Of a stretch of 64,000 nucleotides of DNA, positions 16,474 to 25,743 are shown piece by piece. The position numbers and the translations under genes are program-made. Position 1 is the stretch's first letter. Every line of letters starts with the position of its first letter. Source of the stretch: Paenibacillus turicensis (GTDB lineage Bacteria > Bacillota > Bacilli > Paenibacillales > Paenibacillaceae); assembly GCF_017873435.1 (NCBI RefSeq), contig NZ_JAGGKG010000005.1, positions 159,164 to 223,163 on the forward strand, in the 5' to 3' direction. The notes under the pieces were generated by a model, which saw nothing but the letters and a program-made list of their open reading frames with translations, did no database searches and had not been told where the DNA came from.

Positions 16474-16893
16474 CTAAATATAAAACATGTAATCCGTTTT
16501 CTTATTATCCTCATGGTACGTAATTAAATCCTCGAGGGAAGTGGAATCAAGCACCTCAGCGATACTATCGCGAATGCGTAACCACAAATCACGCTTGGCT
16601 GGATCATCCTCCTCAGTGAAATCAACTGGTGAAATTGGTCCTTCCAACACACGAATTATGTCCCCTGCCGAAATGGTTGCAGCTTCCCGAGCTAAAATGT
16701 ACCCACCGTAGGCGCCGCGAATACTTTTTACTAATCCTGCGTTGCGTAATGGTGCAATAAGCTGTTCTAAATAATGCTCAGAGAGTTGATTTTTTTCAGC
16801 AATACTTTTTAGGGAAGTTGGACCTTCGCCGAATTTCATAGCCAACTCCATCATGATGGTTAAACCATAGCGTCCCTTTGTGGAAATCTTCAA
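16474..16893 (-). CDS. cymR: Rrf2-family regulator CymR-like
   Basis: Rrf2-family winged-helix repressor, 139 residues from the TTG (MKISTKGRYGLTIMMELA), which has GAGGTGG upstream; an in-frame ATG 18 bases earlier gives a non-family N terminus. The recognition region LSEHYLEQLIAPLRNAGLVKSIRG and the wing GAYGGYILAR are typical. There is no cysteine at all, so the IscR-type Fe-S ligands are missing, which fits CymR, the cysteine-metabolism repressor that acts with CysK. In Bacillus it precedes a cysteine desulfurase and mnmA on one strand; here it is on the opposite strand to mnmA and the desulfurase gene is absent from the gap. Confidence 0.85.
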   Translation of the reverse strand: MKISTKGRYGLTIMMELAMKFGEGPTSLKSIAEKNQLSEHYLEQLIAPLRNAGLVKSIRGAYGGYILAREAATISAGDIIRVLEGPISPVDFTEEDDPAKRDLWLRIRDSIAEVLDSTSLEDLITYHEDNKKTDYMFYI

Positions 16894-17053
16894 AGAAGCC
16901 ACCTCTTTCAATTTTCAAATAATCTTTATATAATAAGCTTTGGTTTATTAACAACAGAAAAGGAAAACTCCCTATTCCTATCATTAATCTATGTTTATCG
17001 TAACATAAGTGTAGCCCATTTGGAAAATAAATAACATGAAATGTTTGGTTTTT

Positions 17054-17263
17054 GACTCTAATTAAAATTAGTGGTTGCCAACCAAGTTGATGGAAGGCTG
17101 CAGAACAAAGGTTTTTCCGATCGTTGTTAAAACCAGATTTCTTATAAATATGACAATCTTATCGTTAAAATCTAGTTTTAAATACGAACGTTCCACTTCT
17201 CCAAAATCCTTTGTTCCTTCGCGAATTGTGGCCTTTGGCAACCACTAATTTAGATATCGAGTC
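17054..17263 (+). repeat. Intergenic palindrome element, copy 1 (about 210 bp)
   Basis: Terminal inverted repeats: left GACTCTAATTAAAATTAGTG and right arm, reverse-complemented, GACTCGATATCTAAATTAGT, both continuing into GGTTGCCAA. Inside, the two arms remain partly complementary (GAACAAAGG and TTAAAAC-AGATTT blocks), so the whole unit can fold as one long imperfect hairpin. It occupies most of the 467-base gap between the starts of cymR and mnmA. I see no open reading frame inside it. It belongs to the family at 27556, 32163, 37672, 38470, 46532 and 62547. Confidence 0.8.
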
Positions 17264-17360
17264 AGTTTTACACAATAAAATCTATAATTCATTGTTATAT
17301 TTGGACTGCTTTATGATAAGATAACGACAGCACTATATTTCAACAAGGAGGAACACGTAA

Positions 17361-18485
<1,125 letters not shown>

Positions 18486-18510
18486 TATTTTTGCAAATAA
18501 ACAAAGTAGA

Positions 18511-18557
18511 AAATCTGTAGCATTTACCTTGATGGTATTTTGCTGCAGATTTTTTTG
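18511..18557 (+). terminator. Terminator of mnmA
   Basis: AAATCTGTAGCA pairs with TGCTGCAGATTT (one mismatch), followed by seven T. It lies 26 bases after the mnmA stop. Confidence 0.85.
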
Positions 18558-18669
18558 ATTTAATCTCTTATAAGATAAATATACATTTATTTAACTGCCA
18601 ACAGCCATAATAACCACAATGAAGAAAATAATTTTTCGTATATAAATGAAAGGAGAGGAGGGATCAATT

Positions 18670-19908
18670 TTGCAGCAATTTAATGACGTATTAATTCAAA
18701 TCTTGATTTTATTAGCGATTTCAATCAGTGTTATTGGAATAGCCAAACTTATCAGGCAACCTTACTCAATTGCACTAGTTCTTGTTGGATTACTGCTAGG
18801 GGTAGCAAATATCCCTTTTTTAGAGGCTGCTGAAACCTTCATTACACAATCACACGTTTTTCAGGCTGTTGTAATCTCTTTATTCCTGCCTATCTTATTA
18901 GGTGATGCAACACTAAAATTACCCTTTAAGGAACTAAAGCAACAACGCAAACCAATTTTTCTGTTGGCCTTTGGTGGAACATTATTATCTTTCATTGTTA
19001 TTGGTTGTAGCTCTTATTACATTCTTGGTCTTCCCCTTATTGTCGCTTTCACTTTTGCTGCTTTAATGAGTGCAACAGACCCTATTAGTGTCATTTCTCT
19101 TTTTAAATCATTAGGTATTTCCAAAAAACTGATTACTATCATCGAAGGGGAATCATTGTTAAATGACGGAATCGCTGTTGTACTGTTTCAAATTTCAACA
19201 ACTTATTTTTTAGCTTATATAGAAATGGGCTTAAGCGGTTTAGGTAGTGGAGTCTTGCTCTTTTTGAAGTTTAGCATTGGCGGTATACTCATTGGTTCAA
19301 TTTTAGGATTTTTATTTTCTCAAATTATTCGTGTGTATGATGACTATCCACTAGAAATTTCCTTTTCTATCCTTCTTTTTTTTGGCTGTTATTTTACAGC
19401 AGAGCATTTCCACGTTTCAGGTGTTATCGCCGTTGTTGTTGGAGGTTTGATTTTTGGCAGCTATGGTGCAAATATAGGCATGTCTGAAACTACCAAGGTA
19501 AACATCCATTCCTTTTGGGATGTTGTTACTCTTATTGCAAACTCATTAATTTTCTTAATGATTGGTTTAGAAATTAGAAACATAGACTTTTCAGACAAGT
19601 AGAAGCTAATTTTGTTTGCCATAGTCCTTGTCTTAATTGGTAGAACTATTGCTATATATGTGAGCTTAGCTCCACTCAAAGGCTTCTTAGAGAAATGGAA
19701 AGTAATTATTAATTGGGGTGGTTTAAAGGGGAGCTTATCTATTGCACTTGCATTAAGCTTGCCACACTCGTTTAGTGGGAGAGAAAATATTTTAGTATTA
19801 ACATTTAGTGTGGTTCTGTTCTCACTTCTGTTCCAAGGGCTTACTTTAAATCTAATTATTAAAAAAATGACATTGGCTCCTTGCGAAGAAAGAACAAAAC
19901 CACATTGA
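18670..19908 (+). pseudogene. CPA1-family Na+/H+ antiporter interrupted by an in-frame TAG
   Basis: Cation:proton antiporter of the NhaP/CPA1 type. About 412 codons from TTG 18670 (behind GGAGAGGAGGG) to the stop at 19906, but with an in-frame TAG at 19600-19602. Upstream: the ion-binding helix ATDPISVISLFKSLG and EGESLLNDGIAVVLFQ, both hallmark motifs. Downstream, in the same frame with no shift: LIGRTIAIYVSL and NWGGLKGSLSIALALSLP, also hallmark motifs of helices 10-11. So a single base change in one codon (for example CAG or AAG to TAG) splits an otherwise intact gene. The truncated product would lack the last two to three helices and probably be inactive. A sequencing error or stop readthrough are the alternatives. 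Confidence 0.85.
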
Positions 19909-19922
19909 CATCTACTTTAATC

Positions 19923-21239
19923 TCATTTCTTCCGTCTCAACTGTTGATTATATTTAATTTTACTTTCGTTTCCTTGCTCTGTTGCCTCATAAAACACTTG
20001 GCCCTCTAGCTGAGTAGGTAAATATTGCTGTGGCACAAAATGACCATCATAGTTATGAGGGTACTTGTAGCCAACATGACCAAGCTGTTCCGAGCCCTTG
20101 TAATGTGCATCACGCAGATGGAGTGGAACTTCAGCTGATTTGAGTTCGTTTATGCTTGTCATTGCTTTGGAAATTGCCATAATAACGGCATTTGACTTCG
20201 GACTTTCTACTGCGAATAAAATCGCCTGCGCAATATTCAGCTTGCCTTCCGTCCAGCCGTTATTGTGATACGCCTCTAATGCGCTTGTTGCCTGTACCAT
20301 GGCTTGTGGATTAGCAAGCCCAATATCCTCACTACACGCCGCGATCAGACGACGAATAAACGTCATCGGGTCCATTCCCAGCTTTTCTACACCATAAAGA
20401 CACCAAAACAACGCAGCATCACTAGAACCACGAATGCTTTTATGAAAAGCAGATAATACATCATATTGCGTAGACTCGTCGGCCTTAACGATAGGACGGC
20501 GTATACATTCCTCTGCCACATCCATCGTAATATGTACAGTCCCATCCTGCATGGGTGGTGTTGTTAACGCAGCCAATTCTAGCGCATTTAAAGCACGACG
20601 AATATCGCCGTTTGCCATCGAAGCAATGTGCTGTAGCGCTTCCTCCTCAACTTGAAGGGACATGAAACCTAAGCCACGCTCTGTATCCTCTAATGCCCGT
20701 TTCATCGCGGCATAGGAGTGCTGACTTGTTAATGCCTGTAGCTGAAATAACGTAGAACGACTTAGTAACGCGCCATTAACATAATGAAAAGGATTTTCTG
20801 TCGTAGCCCCAATAAAAATAATTGTTCCCTTCTCAACAGCAGGTAGCAATGCATCTTGTCTAGCGCTATTAAAACGATGTACCTCATCTAGAAACAAAAT
20901 CGTCTTTGTGCCATATAAAGCTTTGTCTGCCTCTGCCTTTGCAATAACCTCGCGTACGTCTTTTACAGAGGCATCAACTGCATTTAGACGAACAAATTCA
21001 CCTTGGGTTTGATGAGAAATAATATGAGCTAATGTTGTTTTCCCACAGCCTGGTGGACCATATAACAAAATAGAAGACACCTGATCTGCCTCAATCGCAC
21101 GTCTAAGCAGCTTGCCTTCCCCTACAATATGTTCTTGTCCAATGTATTCTTGTAACGTAGTTGGACGCATGCGATCTGCAAGCAATCTTCCTACGGGTTG
21201 TTGATCACCTTGATAGGTAAATAAATCCATTCTATTCAC
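19923..21239 (-). CDS. rarA: Replication-associated recombination protein A (RarA/MgsA)
   Basis: AAA+ ATPase acting at stalled replication forks, 438 residues. Walker A GPPGCGKT (61-68), Walker B LFLDEVHRF (about 115-123), sensor GATTENPFHYVNGALLSR, and the C-terminal tetramerisation part ending in YKYPHNYDGHFVPQQYLP are all characteristic. The gene order rarA next to tcdA/aspS and cymR is as in Bacillus subtilis (yrvN). It is convergent with the broken antiporter gene; the gap is only 14 bases and no terminator is visible. Confidence 0.95.
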   Translation of the reverse strand: MNRMDLFTYQGDQQPVGRLLADRMRPTTLQEYIGQEHIVGEGKLLRRAIEADQVSSILLYGPPGCGKTTLAHIISHQTQGEFVRLNAVDASVKDVREVIAKAEADKALYGTKTILFLDEVHRFNSARQDALLPAVEKGTIIFIGATTENPFHYVNGALLSRSTLFQLQALTSQHSYAAMKRALEDTERGLGFMSLQVEEEALQHIASMANGDIRRALNALELAALTTPPMQDGTVHITMDVAEECIRRPIVKADESTQYDVLSAFHKSIRGSSDAALFWCLYGVEKLGMDPMTFIRRLIAACSEDIGLANPQAMVQATSALEAYHNNGWTEGKLNIAQAILFAVESPKSNAVIMAISKAMTSINELKSAEVPLHLRDAHYKGSEQLGHVGYKYPHNYDGHFVPQQYLPTQLEGQVFYEATEQGNESKIKYNQQLRRKK

Positions 21240-21364
21240 TTCCTTATCTTTTGTATTTTATCACATGTAAAGTGAAAACAGCGAGAGCAACACTTAATAT
21301 TCTAGGTGGTAAAAAACACTTATAATCATTCTTTCACTGTAAACTTGATTGGAAATATGAGTTA

Positions 21365-21503
21365 ATATAGATGTCGGGGCCGACAAGTTTTGAGGAAAGG
21401 GGCTGATTTTAAAATGTTTTCAACAAGTGAGGTGGTCTCCGTTTAATTACGGAGATCCCAGTTAATGAAATAAGGGGCCAACAAGGGTCCCTTATTTTTA
21501 TAA
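21365..21503 (+). ncRNA. Candidate structured small RNA with intrinsic terminator
   Basis: Between the rarA start and the next gene lies a stretch with three successive hairpins on the plus strand: GTCGGGGCCGAC at about 21372; GGTCTCCGT paired with ACGGAGATCC at about 21433-21458; and AAGGGGCC-AACAA-GGGTCCCTT followed by TATTTTTAT at about 21472-21500, an intrinsic terminator. A possible promoter precedes it (TTGATT near 21348 and TAGATG about 17 bases on). A GAGGAAAGGGG site is followed by an 11-base gap and a 10-codon ORF (ATG 21414), so a short leader peptide is an alternative. It matches none of the RNA families I can recall by sequence. Confidence 0.45.
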
Positions 21504-21675
21504 AAAGCGCGAATATCAATTCCTCATATCTAACAATGAGAATAGAGTCATTTTTTCTTTTTGGAAGATGTAGGTAATGTTGATGTGGATAAATGTGTGT
21601 AACCTATGCTATAGTAGGAATTATAAAAATAAACGCAAAACAGATGTACAAATTAACGAAAGGGGGAGTTACGAC

Positions 21676-21810
21676 ATGCCAACTTATTTGATGACGCTGT
21701 CAACACGAAGACAACAAATTGAGGAGGATTTTGATCGTGAACTACAAAAACGGGAGAGAAGTGCTTCCCCCCCGATTATTAGAGGAGCTTCAGCAATATA
21801 TTCAGGGTGA
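21676..21810 (+). CDS. Small 44-residue ORF upstream of, and overlapping, the CD3324-like gene
   Basis: Starts at ATG with a very strong site AAAGGGGGAG 7 bases upstream. The product begins MPTYLMTLSTRRQQIEEDFD and is hydrophilic, with a short charged helix (about residues 12-30). Its 3' half overlaps the first 74 bases of the next gene in another frame. It may be a genuine microprotein or a translational-coupling leader for the downstream regulator. No family recognised. Confidence 0.45.
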   Translation: MPTYLMTLSTRRQQIEEDFDRELQKRERSASPPIIRGASAIYSG

Positions 21811-22042
21811 ATTACTTTATATTCCTAAACAAGAACAAGCGCGTACACCTTGGGGAGAACTCAGTGGCTCTCGCCTAAGTCTAAATATTCGTAATCAGGA
21901 AATTTATGATGACTATTGCAATGGGCAATCTGTCAAAGTATTAGCTACAAGCTATCATCTTTCAGAAGAAAGTATTCGTAAAATCATTTCCAAAATGCGT
22001 GACTGTGAAGCAACAGTAGCTCTAGCCTATACTCACGCTTGA
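21737..22042 (+). CDS. CD3324/Mor-like helix-turn-helix protein
   Basis: Small DNA-binding protein of about 101 residues. The start is placed at GTG 21737, where GAGGAGG lies about 9 bases upstream and the N terminus (VNYKNGREVLPPRLLEELQQ) matches the CD3324 family; TTG 21719 is also in frame. The C-terminal half (RNQEIYDDYCNGQSVKVLAT and YHLSEESIRKIISKM) is a Mor-transcription-activator-like helix-turn-helix. It follows the 44-codon ORF with overlap. Regulon unknown. Confidence 0.8.
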   Translation: MNYKNGREVLPPRLLEELQQYIQGELLYIPKQEQARTPWGELSGSRLSLNIRNQEIYDDYCNGQSVKVLATSYHLSEESIRKIISKMRDCEATVALAYTHA

Positions 22043-22064
22043 CTATTAAATATGAAAATTAAAC

Positions 22065-22106
22065 AAAAGGGATAGACTTACACTACAAAGTCTAATCCCT
22101 TTTTTA
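22065..22106. terminator. Bidirectional terminator between the CD3324-like gene and helD
   Basis: AAAAGGGATAGACTT and AAGTCTAATCCCTTTTTT pair with one unpaired base. T-runs are present in both directions between these convergent genes. Confidence 0.85.
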
Positions 22107-22153
22107 CATTTAATCCACCTTTTAAACTCAAGGTCTAGCTATATTATTTATTT

Positions 22154-24274
22154 TTAAGCAGGAATATGAACGTAGCTTGGCACTTGTTTCCCATGTAATA
22201 TCCACAACTCATGTAGTGCGCGTGTACAACCAACGTATAAAAGCTTGGCATCCTGCTCACTATAATGTGCTGTGTCTACATCTGTCACAATGACCGCATC
22301 AAACTCCAGTCCTTTAGACAAATAAACAGGTAAGACAGAAATCCCTCCGCGATATTCACCACGGTCTCCATCAATCAAGTTAACCTCAATTCTAGAGTCA
22401 ATGAGGAATGAATATAAGCTTCTTGCTTCTGCTAAAGTTCTTGTTAAAATTGCGGCAGTGCGATAGTCACCTGACATTAACTGCTGTAGATTTGCTAACA
22501 CTTGGGCTTGAACAGCCTTAACCTCAATTGGCTTTAATAACACTGGATTCCCACTCCGGAAAACTGGAATGGCAAGTAAATCGGTTTTCACCCCAGATTG
22601 TAAAATATGATTTCCATAATCAATGATTTCCATCGTGGAGCGATAGCTACGTTTCAAGGCAAAATAAGAGGTTTCTTCTGGCTGAAATAAGCTGCTCATT
22701 TCTTCCCACGACTGTATCCCTTTATAGTAATGAATCCCTTGCGAAAGATCACCAAGAATCGTAAACGAATGTCCCTTCACAAATTGATCTAACACTGCAA
22801 TCTGAAACGGAGAAAAATCCTGTGCTTCATCGATAACGATATGGTCAAAGGTTTGGGCACTTGTTATCTCATTTAGCTTTGTATACAAATGAAGCATTGG
22901 CGCAAGGTCTTCTTCCTTAATGACGTTCCCTTTTAGATTCCCTTGCGTTTGCTTCCATATTTCCGCTGGAATTCCTGACTTTAGCTGTGGTAAGCCAAGC
23001 TTAACTCCTTTTTTCACTCCAAATAACTCCTGATAGATCGCTAACGGTGTAAGCTCTGGCCATTTTTTTGCATAGGCCTTCTCACGTTGCTGCGCTTTTT
23101 TCTTGCGCTCCTTTAGTTCATTAGCAGACATCGATTTTTTAAGCTCCATCTCAATCCAGCGATGAATACGAGCTAACACACGCTCCTTGCGTTTGGCAAT
23201 CGGGTAATGACGATATTCCCCTTCAAACCAAGCTACAATCTCCTCATAACTTAATACAGCACCATCCCAAGGCTCAAATGAGAGCTTCGGTACACATAAC
23301 GTATCTAGGGATACAATAGCTTCATCTATTAGGTTTTTAAACTGTATTGAGCCTTTAAATCGTCCTGATAGTTGCTCATCACCACGTTCGTGCTTAACAT
23401 GATTTTGATCAAACCAGTTCGTCCATACCGAGGAATCATCTACTGCCACCTCATCTAGCTCCAGCAATTGTGAGGCCCAATCCATAAATGTACCTTGACC
23501 AATATCACCAACACCTAGTTCAGGCAGGACCTCAGAAATATAATCAATAAACATCATATTTGGTGCAAAAATCATCATTTTTTCGGCTGACATCTGTTCC
23601 TTATATTGATATAGCAAAAAGGCTAGCCGGTGAAGCGCTACTGTTGTTTTCCCACTTCCCGCTACACCTTGAATAATTAGAGCTGCATTACGTGGTCCAC
23701 GAATAATTAAATCCTGCTCCGCTTGAATCGTCGATACAATATCCCGTAAGCGATTATCCTTGTTTTCTCCTAAACGATATACCAAAAATTCATCAGATAC
23801 CGCAGGCGCCTCACTGTCTCGGTTAAAGGTGTCTGCAATACGCTCCAATTCACCCTTACGCACAATGATGTTACGCTTTAAGTGAACTGAACCGTTTATT
23901 TCACCCTCTGGAGCTTCGTAACTAGCCACCTCTCCCCCTGTAAAGGAATAAAACAAGCTAGCTAGTGGAGCACGCCAATCTAACACTAATGGCTGGTTGC
24001 TCTGAGGATCGTTTACGCCTCTCTTTCCGATATAATAAGGATGTAAGCCTTCACGATCTGTTTCAAAATCCAATCGCCCAAAATAAGGCTCCTTGGCTGA
24101 TAGCTCTAGCTGCTTCATCTGCTGCTGTCGCATATCCTCCAATACTTGCTGGGTAAAATCTGAACCCGTATATTCGGGTATGCTACGTAGTGAAGATAGC
24201 TGTGTATCCATCATCTCCATCGTCTGCGTAAGCTTCTCTTTTTCTTCTTGATAGGCACTTTGAAAATCTGCCAC
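22154..24274 (-). CDS. helD: HelD-like UvrD/Rep superfamily helicase
   Basis: Superfamily 1 ATPase of the HelD type, which in Bacillus binds RNA polymerase and releases it from stalled complexes. 706 residues (B. subtilis HelD is about 770). An N-terminal coiled-coil arm (about 1-60) is typical of HelD; Walker A GVAGSGKT (203-210), IVIDEAQDFSPFQ (motif II), KRSYRSTMEI (motif IV region) and SKGLEFDAVIV (motif V) are intact. It is preceded by a good SD (TAGGAGG) and stands alone, closed by a bidirectional terminator. Confidence 0.88.
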   Translation of the reverse strand: MADFQSAYQEEKEKLTQTMEMMDTQLSSLRSIPEYTGSDFTQQVLEDMRQQQMKQLELSAKEPYFGRLDFETDREGLHPYYIGKRGVNDPQSNQPLVLDWRAPLASLFYSFTGGEVASYEAPEGEINGSVHLKRNIIVRKGELERIADTFNRDSEAPAVSDEFLVYRLGENKDNRLRDIVSTIQAEQDLIIRGPRNAALIIQGVAGSGKTTVALHRLAFLLYQYKEQMSAEKMMIFAPNMMFIDYISEVLPELGVGDIGQGTFMDWASQLLELDEVAVDDSSVWTNWFDQNHVKHERGDEQLSGRFKGSIQFKNLIDEAIVSLDTLCVPKLSFEPWDGAVLSYEEIVAWFEGEYRHYPIAKRKERVLARIHRWIEMELKKSMSANELKERKKKAQQREKAYAKKWPELTPLAIYQELFGVKKGVKLGLPQLKSGIPAEIWKQTQGNLKGNVIKEEDLAPMLHLYTKLNEITSAQTFDHIVIDEAQDFSPFQIAVLDQFVKGHSFTILGDLSQGIHYYKGIQSWEEMSSLFQPEETSYFALKRSYRSTMEIIDYGNHILQSGVKTDLLAIPVFRSGNPVLLKPIEVKAVQAQVLANLQQLMSGDYRTAAILTRTLAEARSLYSFLIDSRIEVNLIDGDRGEYRGGISVLPVYLSKGLEFDAVIVTDVDTAHYSEQDAKLLYVGCTRALHELWILHGKQVPSYVHIPA

Positions 24275-24400
24275 TTTCAGTTACCTCCTAAGGTTTATTC
24301 CTTCCATATACGTACAGTATAAAAGCAAAAGGAACTCCATTATACACCTTGGGTTTGTTAAGCGCAAAGCTTTTAAGTAGAAAATAAAAGTGTTGAATAC

Positions 24401-24796
24401 TTAGTCACTTATAAGCCAAGTTTTAGCAATCTCTGGATCATCATAATATTGAATGGGGACCAAAAATGAATAGTTCTGTTTCCTTAACATTTTACGAAAA
24501 CGCCACTTATCCCAGAAGGACAACCCTACTATCGCAATTTTTTTCGAGTGATTTTGTAAGTAAATCATGTTCTCAAGGAACTTGTTTAAGACAGCATTCG
24601 TCAACTTTGTTTTGTAAAAATCAACCCAAATATTTAAGAGGCGGTTTTGGCTTGATATAAATTCCTCTTCATCTTTCATTAATTTAAACAACGAATCCTC
24701 ATTTTCGTAAAAGCTCCCATATTTCAAGCAATGTAATTCCCCACCTTTGTAATAGTAAGGAAATAAAGAACCTCCTGGTGATTTCATACTAGACAT
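24401..24796 (-). CDS. Hypothetical protein, 131 residues
   Basis: Not recognised. A strong AAGGAGGGG precedes the ATG by 7 bases, so expression is likely. The sequence is rich in aromatic and charged residues. Its central alternation (LLNIWVDFYKTKLTNAVLNK, then SKKIAIVGLSFWDKWRFRKM) suggests a beta-alpha-beta arrangement like STAS/SpoIIAA-type domains, which is only a structural impression. No signal peptide or membrane segment. It lies between helD and tcdA on the same strand but is separated from tcdA by a terminator. Confidence 0.6.
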   Translation of the reverse strand: MSSMKSPGGSLFPYYYKGGELHCLKYGSFYENEDSLFKLMKDEEEFISSQNRLLNIWVDFYKTKLTNAVLNKFLENMIYLQNHSKKIAIVGLSFWDKWRFRKMLRKQNYSFLVPIQYYDDPEIAKTWLISD

Positions 24797-24903
24797 CGTT
24801 CACCCCTCCTTAAAAACTATATAGTGAATATAATTCGCCGCTTAATTTTTGTTCCCTTTTGTTATTTCAGTCTTTAAGCTTAGTAATTTGGATTTATTAA
24901 ATA

Positions 24904-24959
24904 AAAAACCGCTTATGAAAAACTGAGTGCTAAGTCAGTTCACTTCATAAGCGGTTTTA
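24904..24959. terminator. Terminator of the hisS-aspS-tcdA gene set
   Basis: AAAACCGCTTATGAA and TTCATAAGCGGTTTT form a perfect 15-base stem around a loop of about 25 bases, with T-rich flanks on both sides. It lies 8 bases after the tcdA stop. Confidence 0.85.
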
Positions 24960-24966
24960 TGTTCTT

Positions 24967-25710
24967 TTATTTTTTTGCCAACAAATCACGTACAGCCACA
25001 CTTGTCATAATCAAACCCACCGTAGGCGGAACAAAGGAAATGCTCGCAGGAGGTTGCTTTGCCTTACGAATCTCAGGGGCATTCGGAGACACAATTTTTT
25101 CAGTCACATCTACTCTAGGCTTAACAGGCTTTTCAGTAGAGAAAACGACCTGAACACCTTTTTTAACGCCGAGATCCCGTAGCTTGCCACGAATGACTCG
25201 TGCCATCGGGTCCATATGGGTTTTAGAGATATCTGCGACCTCAAATTTAGTAGGGTCCATCCGATTTGCCGCACCCATACTTGAAATCATCGGAATCCCA
25301 CGCTTGCGACATTCCATAATGAGATGCACCTTGTAAATAATGGTGTCAGATGCATCTAACACATAATCAAGGTCATATTGGAACAACTGCTCATACGTTT
25401 CTTCCGTATAAAACATATTAAGCGCAATCGTTTCGCACTCTGGATTGATTAGCTTTACACGCTCACACATTAAGTCCGTTTTCTTTTGCCCCACTGTGGA
25501 GGTTAAGGCGTGAATTTGACGGTTCACATTCGTGATATCTACAACGTCTTTATCAATCAAAATAATACGTCCTACACCCGCACGAGCGAGGGATTCAACC
25601 GCAATTGAACCCACTCCACCAATGCCAAGCACTGCAACGGTACTATTTTTTAAAATTTCAAGTCCTTCTTGCCCAATGGCAAGCTCTGTTCGTGAAAATT
25701 GATTCAGCAT
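24967..25710 (-). CDS. tcdA: tRNA threonylcarbamoyladenosine dehydratase TcdA
   Basis: ThiF/MoeB-like E1 fold enzyme that cyclises t6A37 of tRNA to ct6A using ATP. 247 residues. The N terminus has the nucleotide-binding GIGGVGS (29-35), then LIDKDVVDITNVNRQ, the standard adenylation-site motif, and DASDTIIYK. The C terminus carries SISFVPPTVGLIMTS, typical of TcdA (B. subtilis YrvM). The start lies 33 bases after aspS, so it is probably cotranscribed with hisS-aspS, giving a tRNA-charging and tRNA-modification cluster. Confidence 0.93.
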   Translation of the reverse strand: MLNQFSRTELAIGQEGLEILKNSTVAVLGIGGVGSIAVESLARAGVGRIILIDKDVVDITNVNRQIHALTSTVGQKKTDLMCERVKLINPECETIALNMFYTEETYEQLFQYDLDYVLDASDTIIYKVHLIMECRKRGIPMISSMGAANRMDPTKFEVADISKTHMDPMARVIRGKLRDLGVKKGVQVVFSTEKPVKPRVDVTEKIVSPNAPEIRKAKQPPASISFVPPTVGLIMTSVAVRDLLAKK

Positions 25711-25743
25711 TTCGAGGTAACTCCTCCTCTATATTATGAGGGA

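Noticed and set aside
25711..25743. 6S RNA between tcdA and aspS as in Bacillus subtilis
   Set aside because: The gap is 33 bases, too short for a roughly 190-nt 6S RNA. The candidate RNA at 21365-21503 does not show the long bulged duplex of 6S either.
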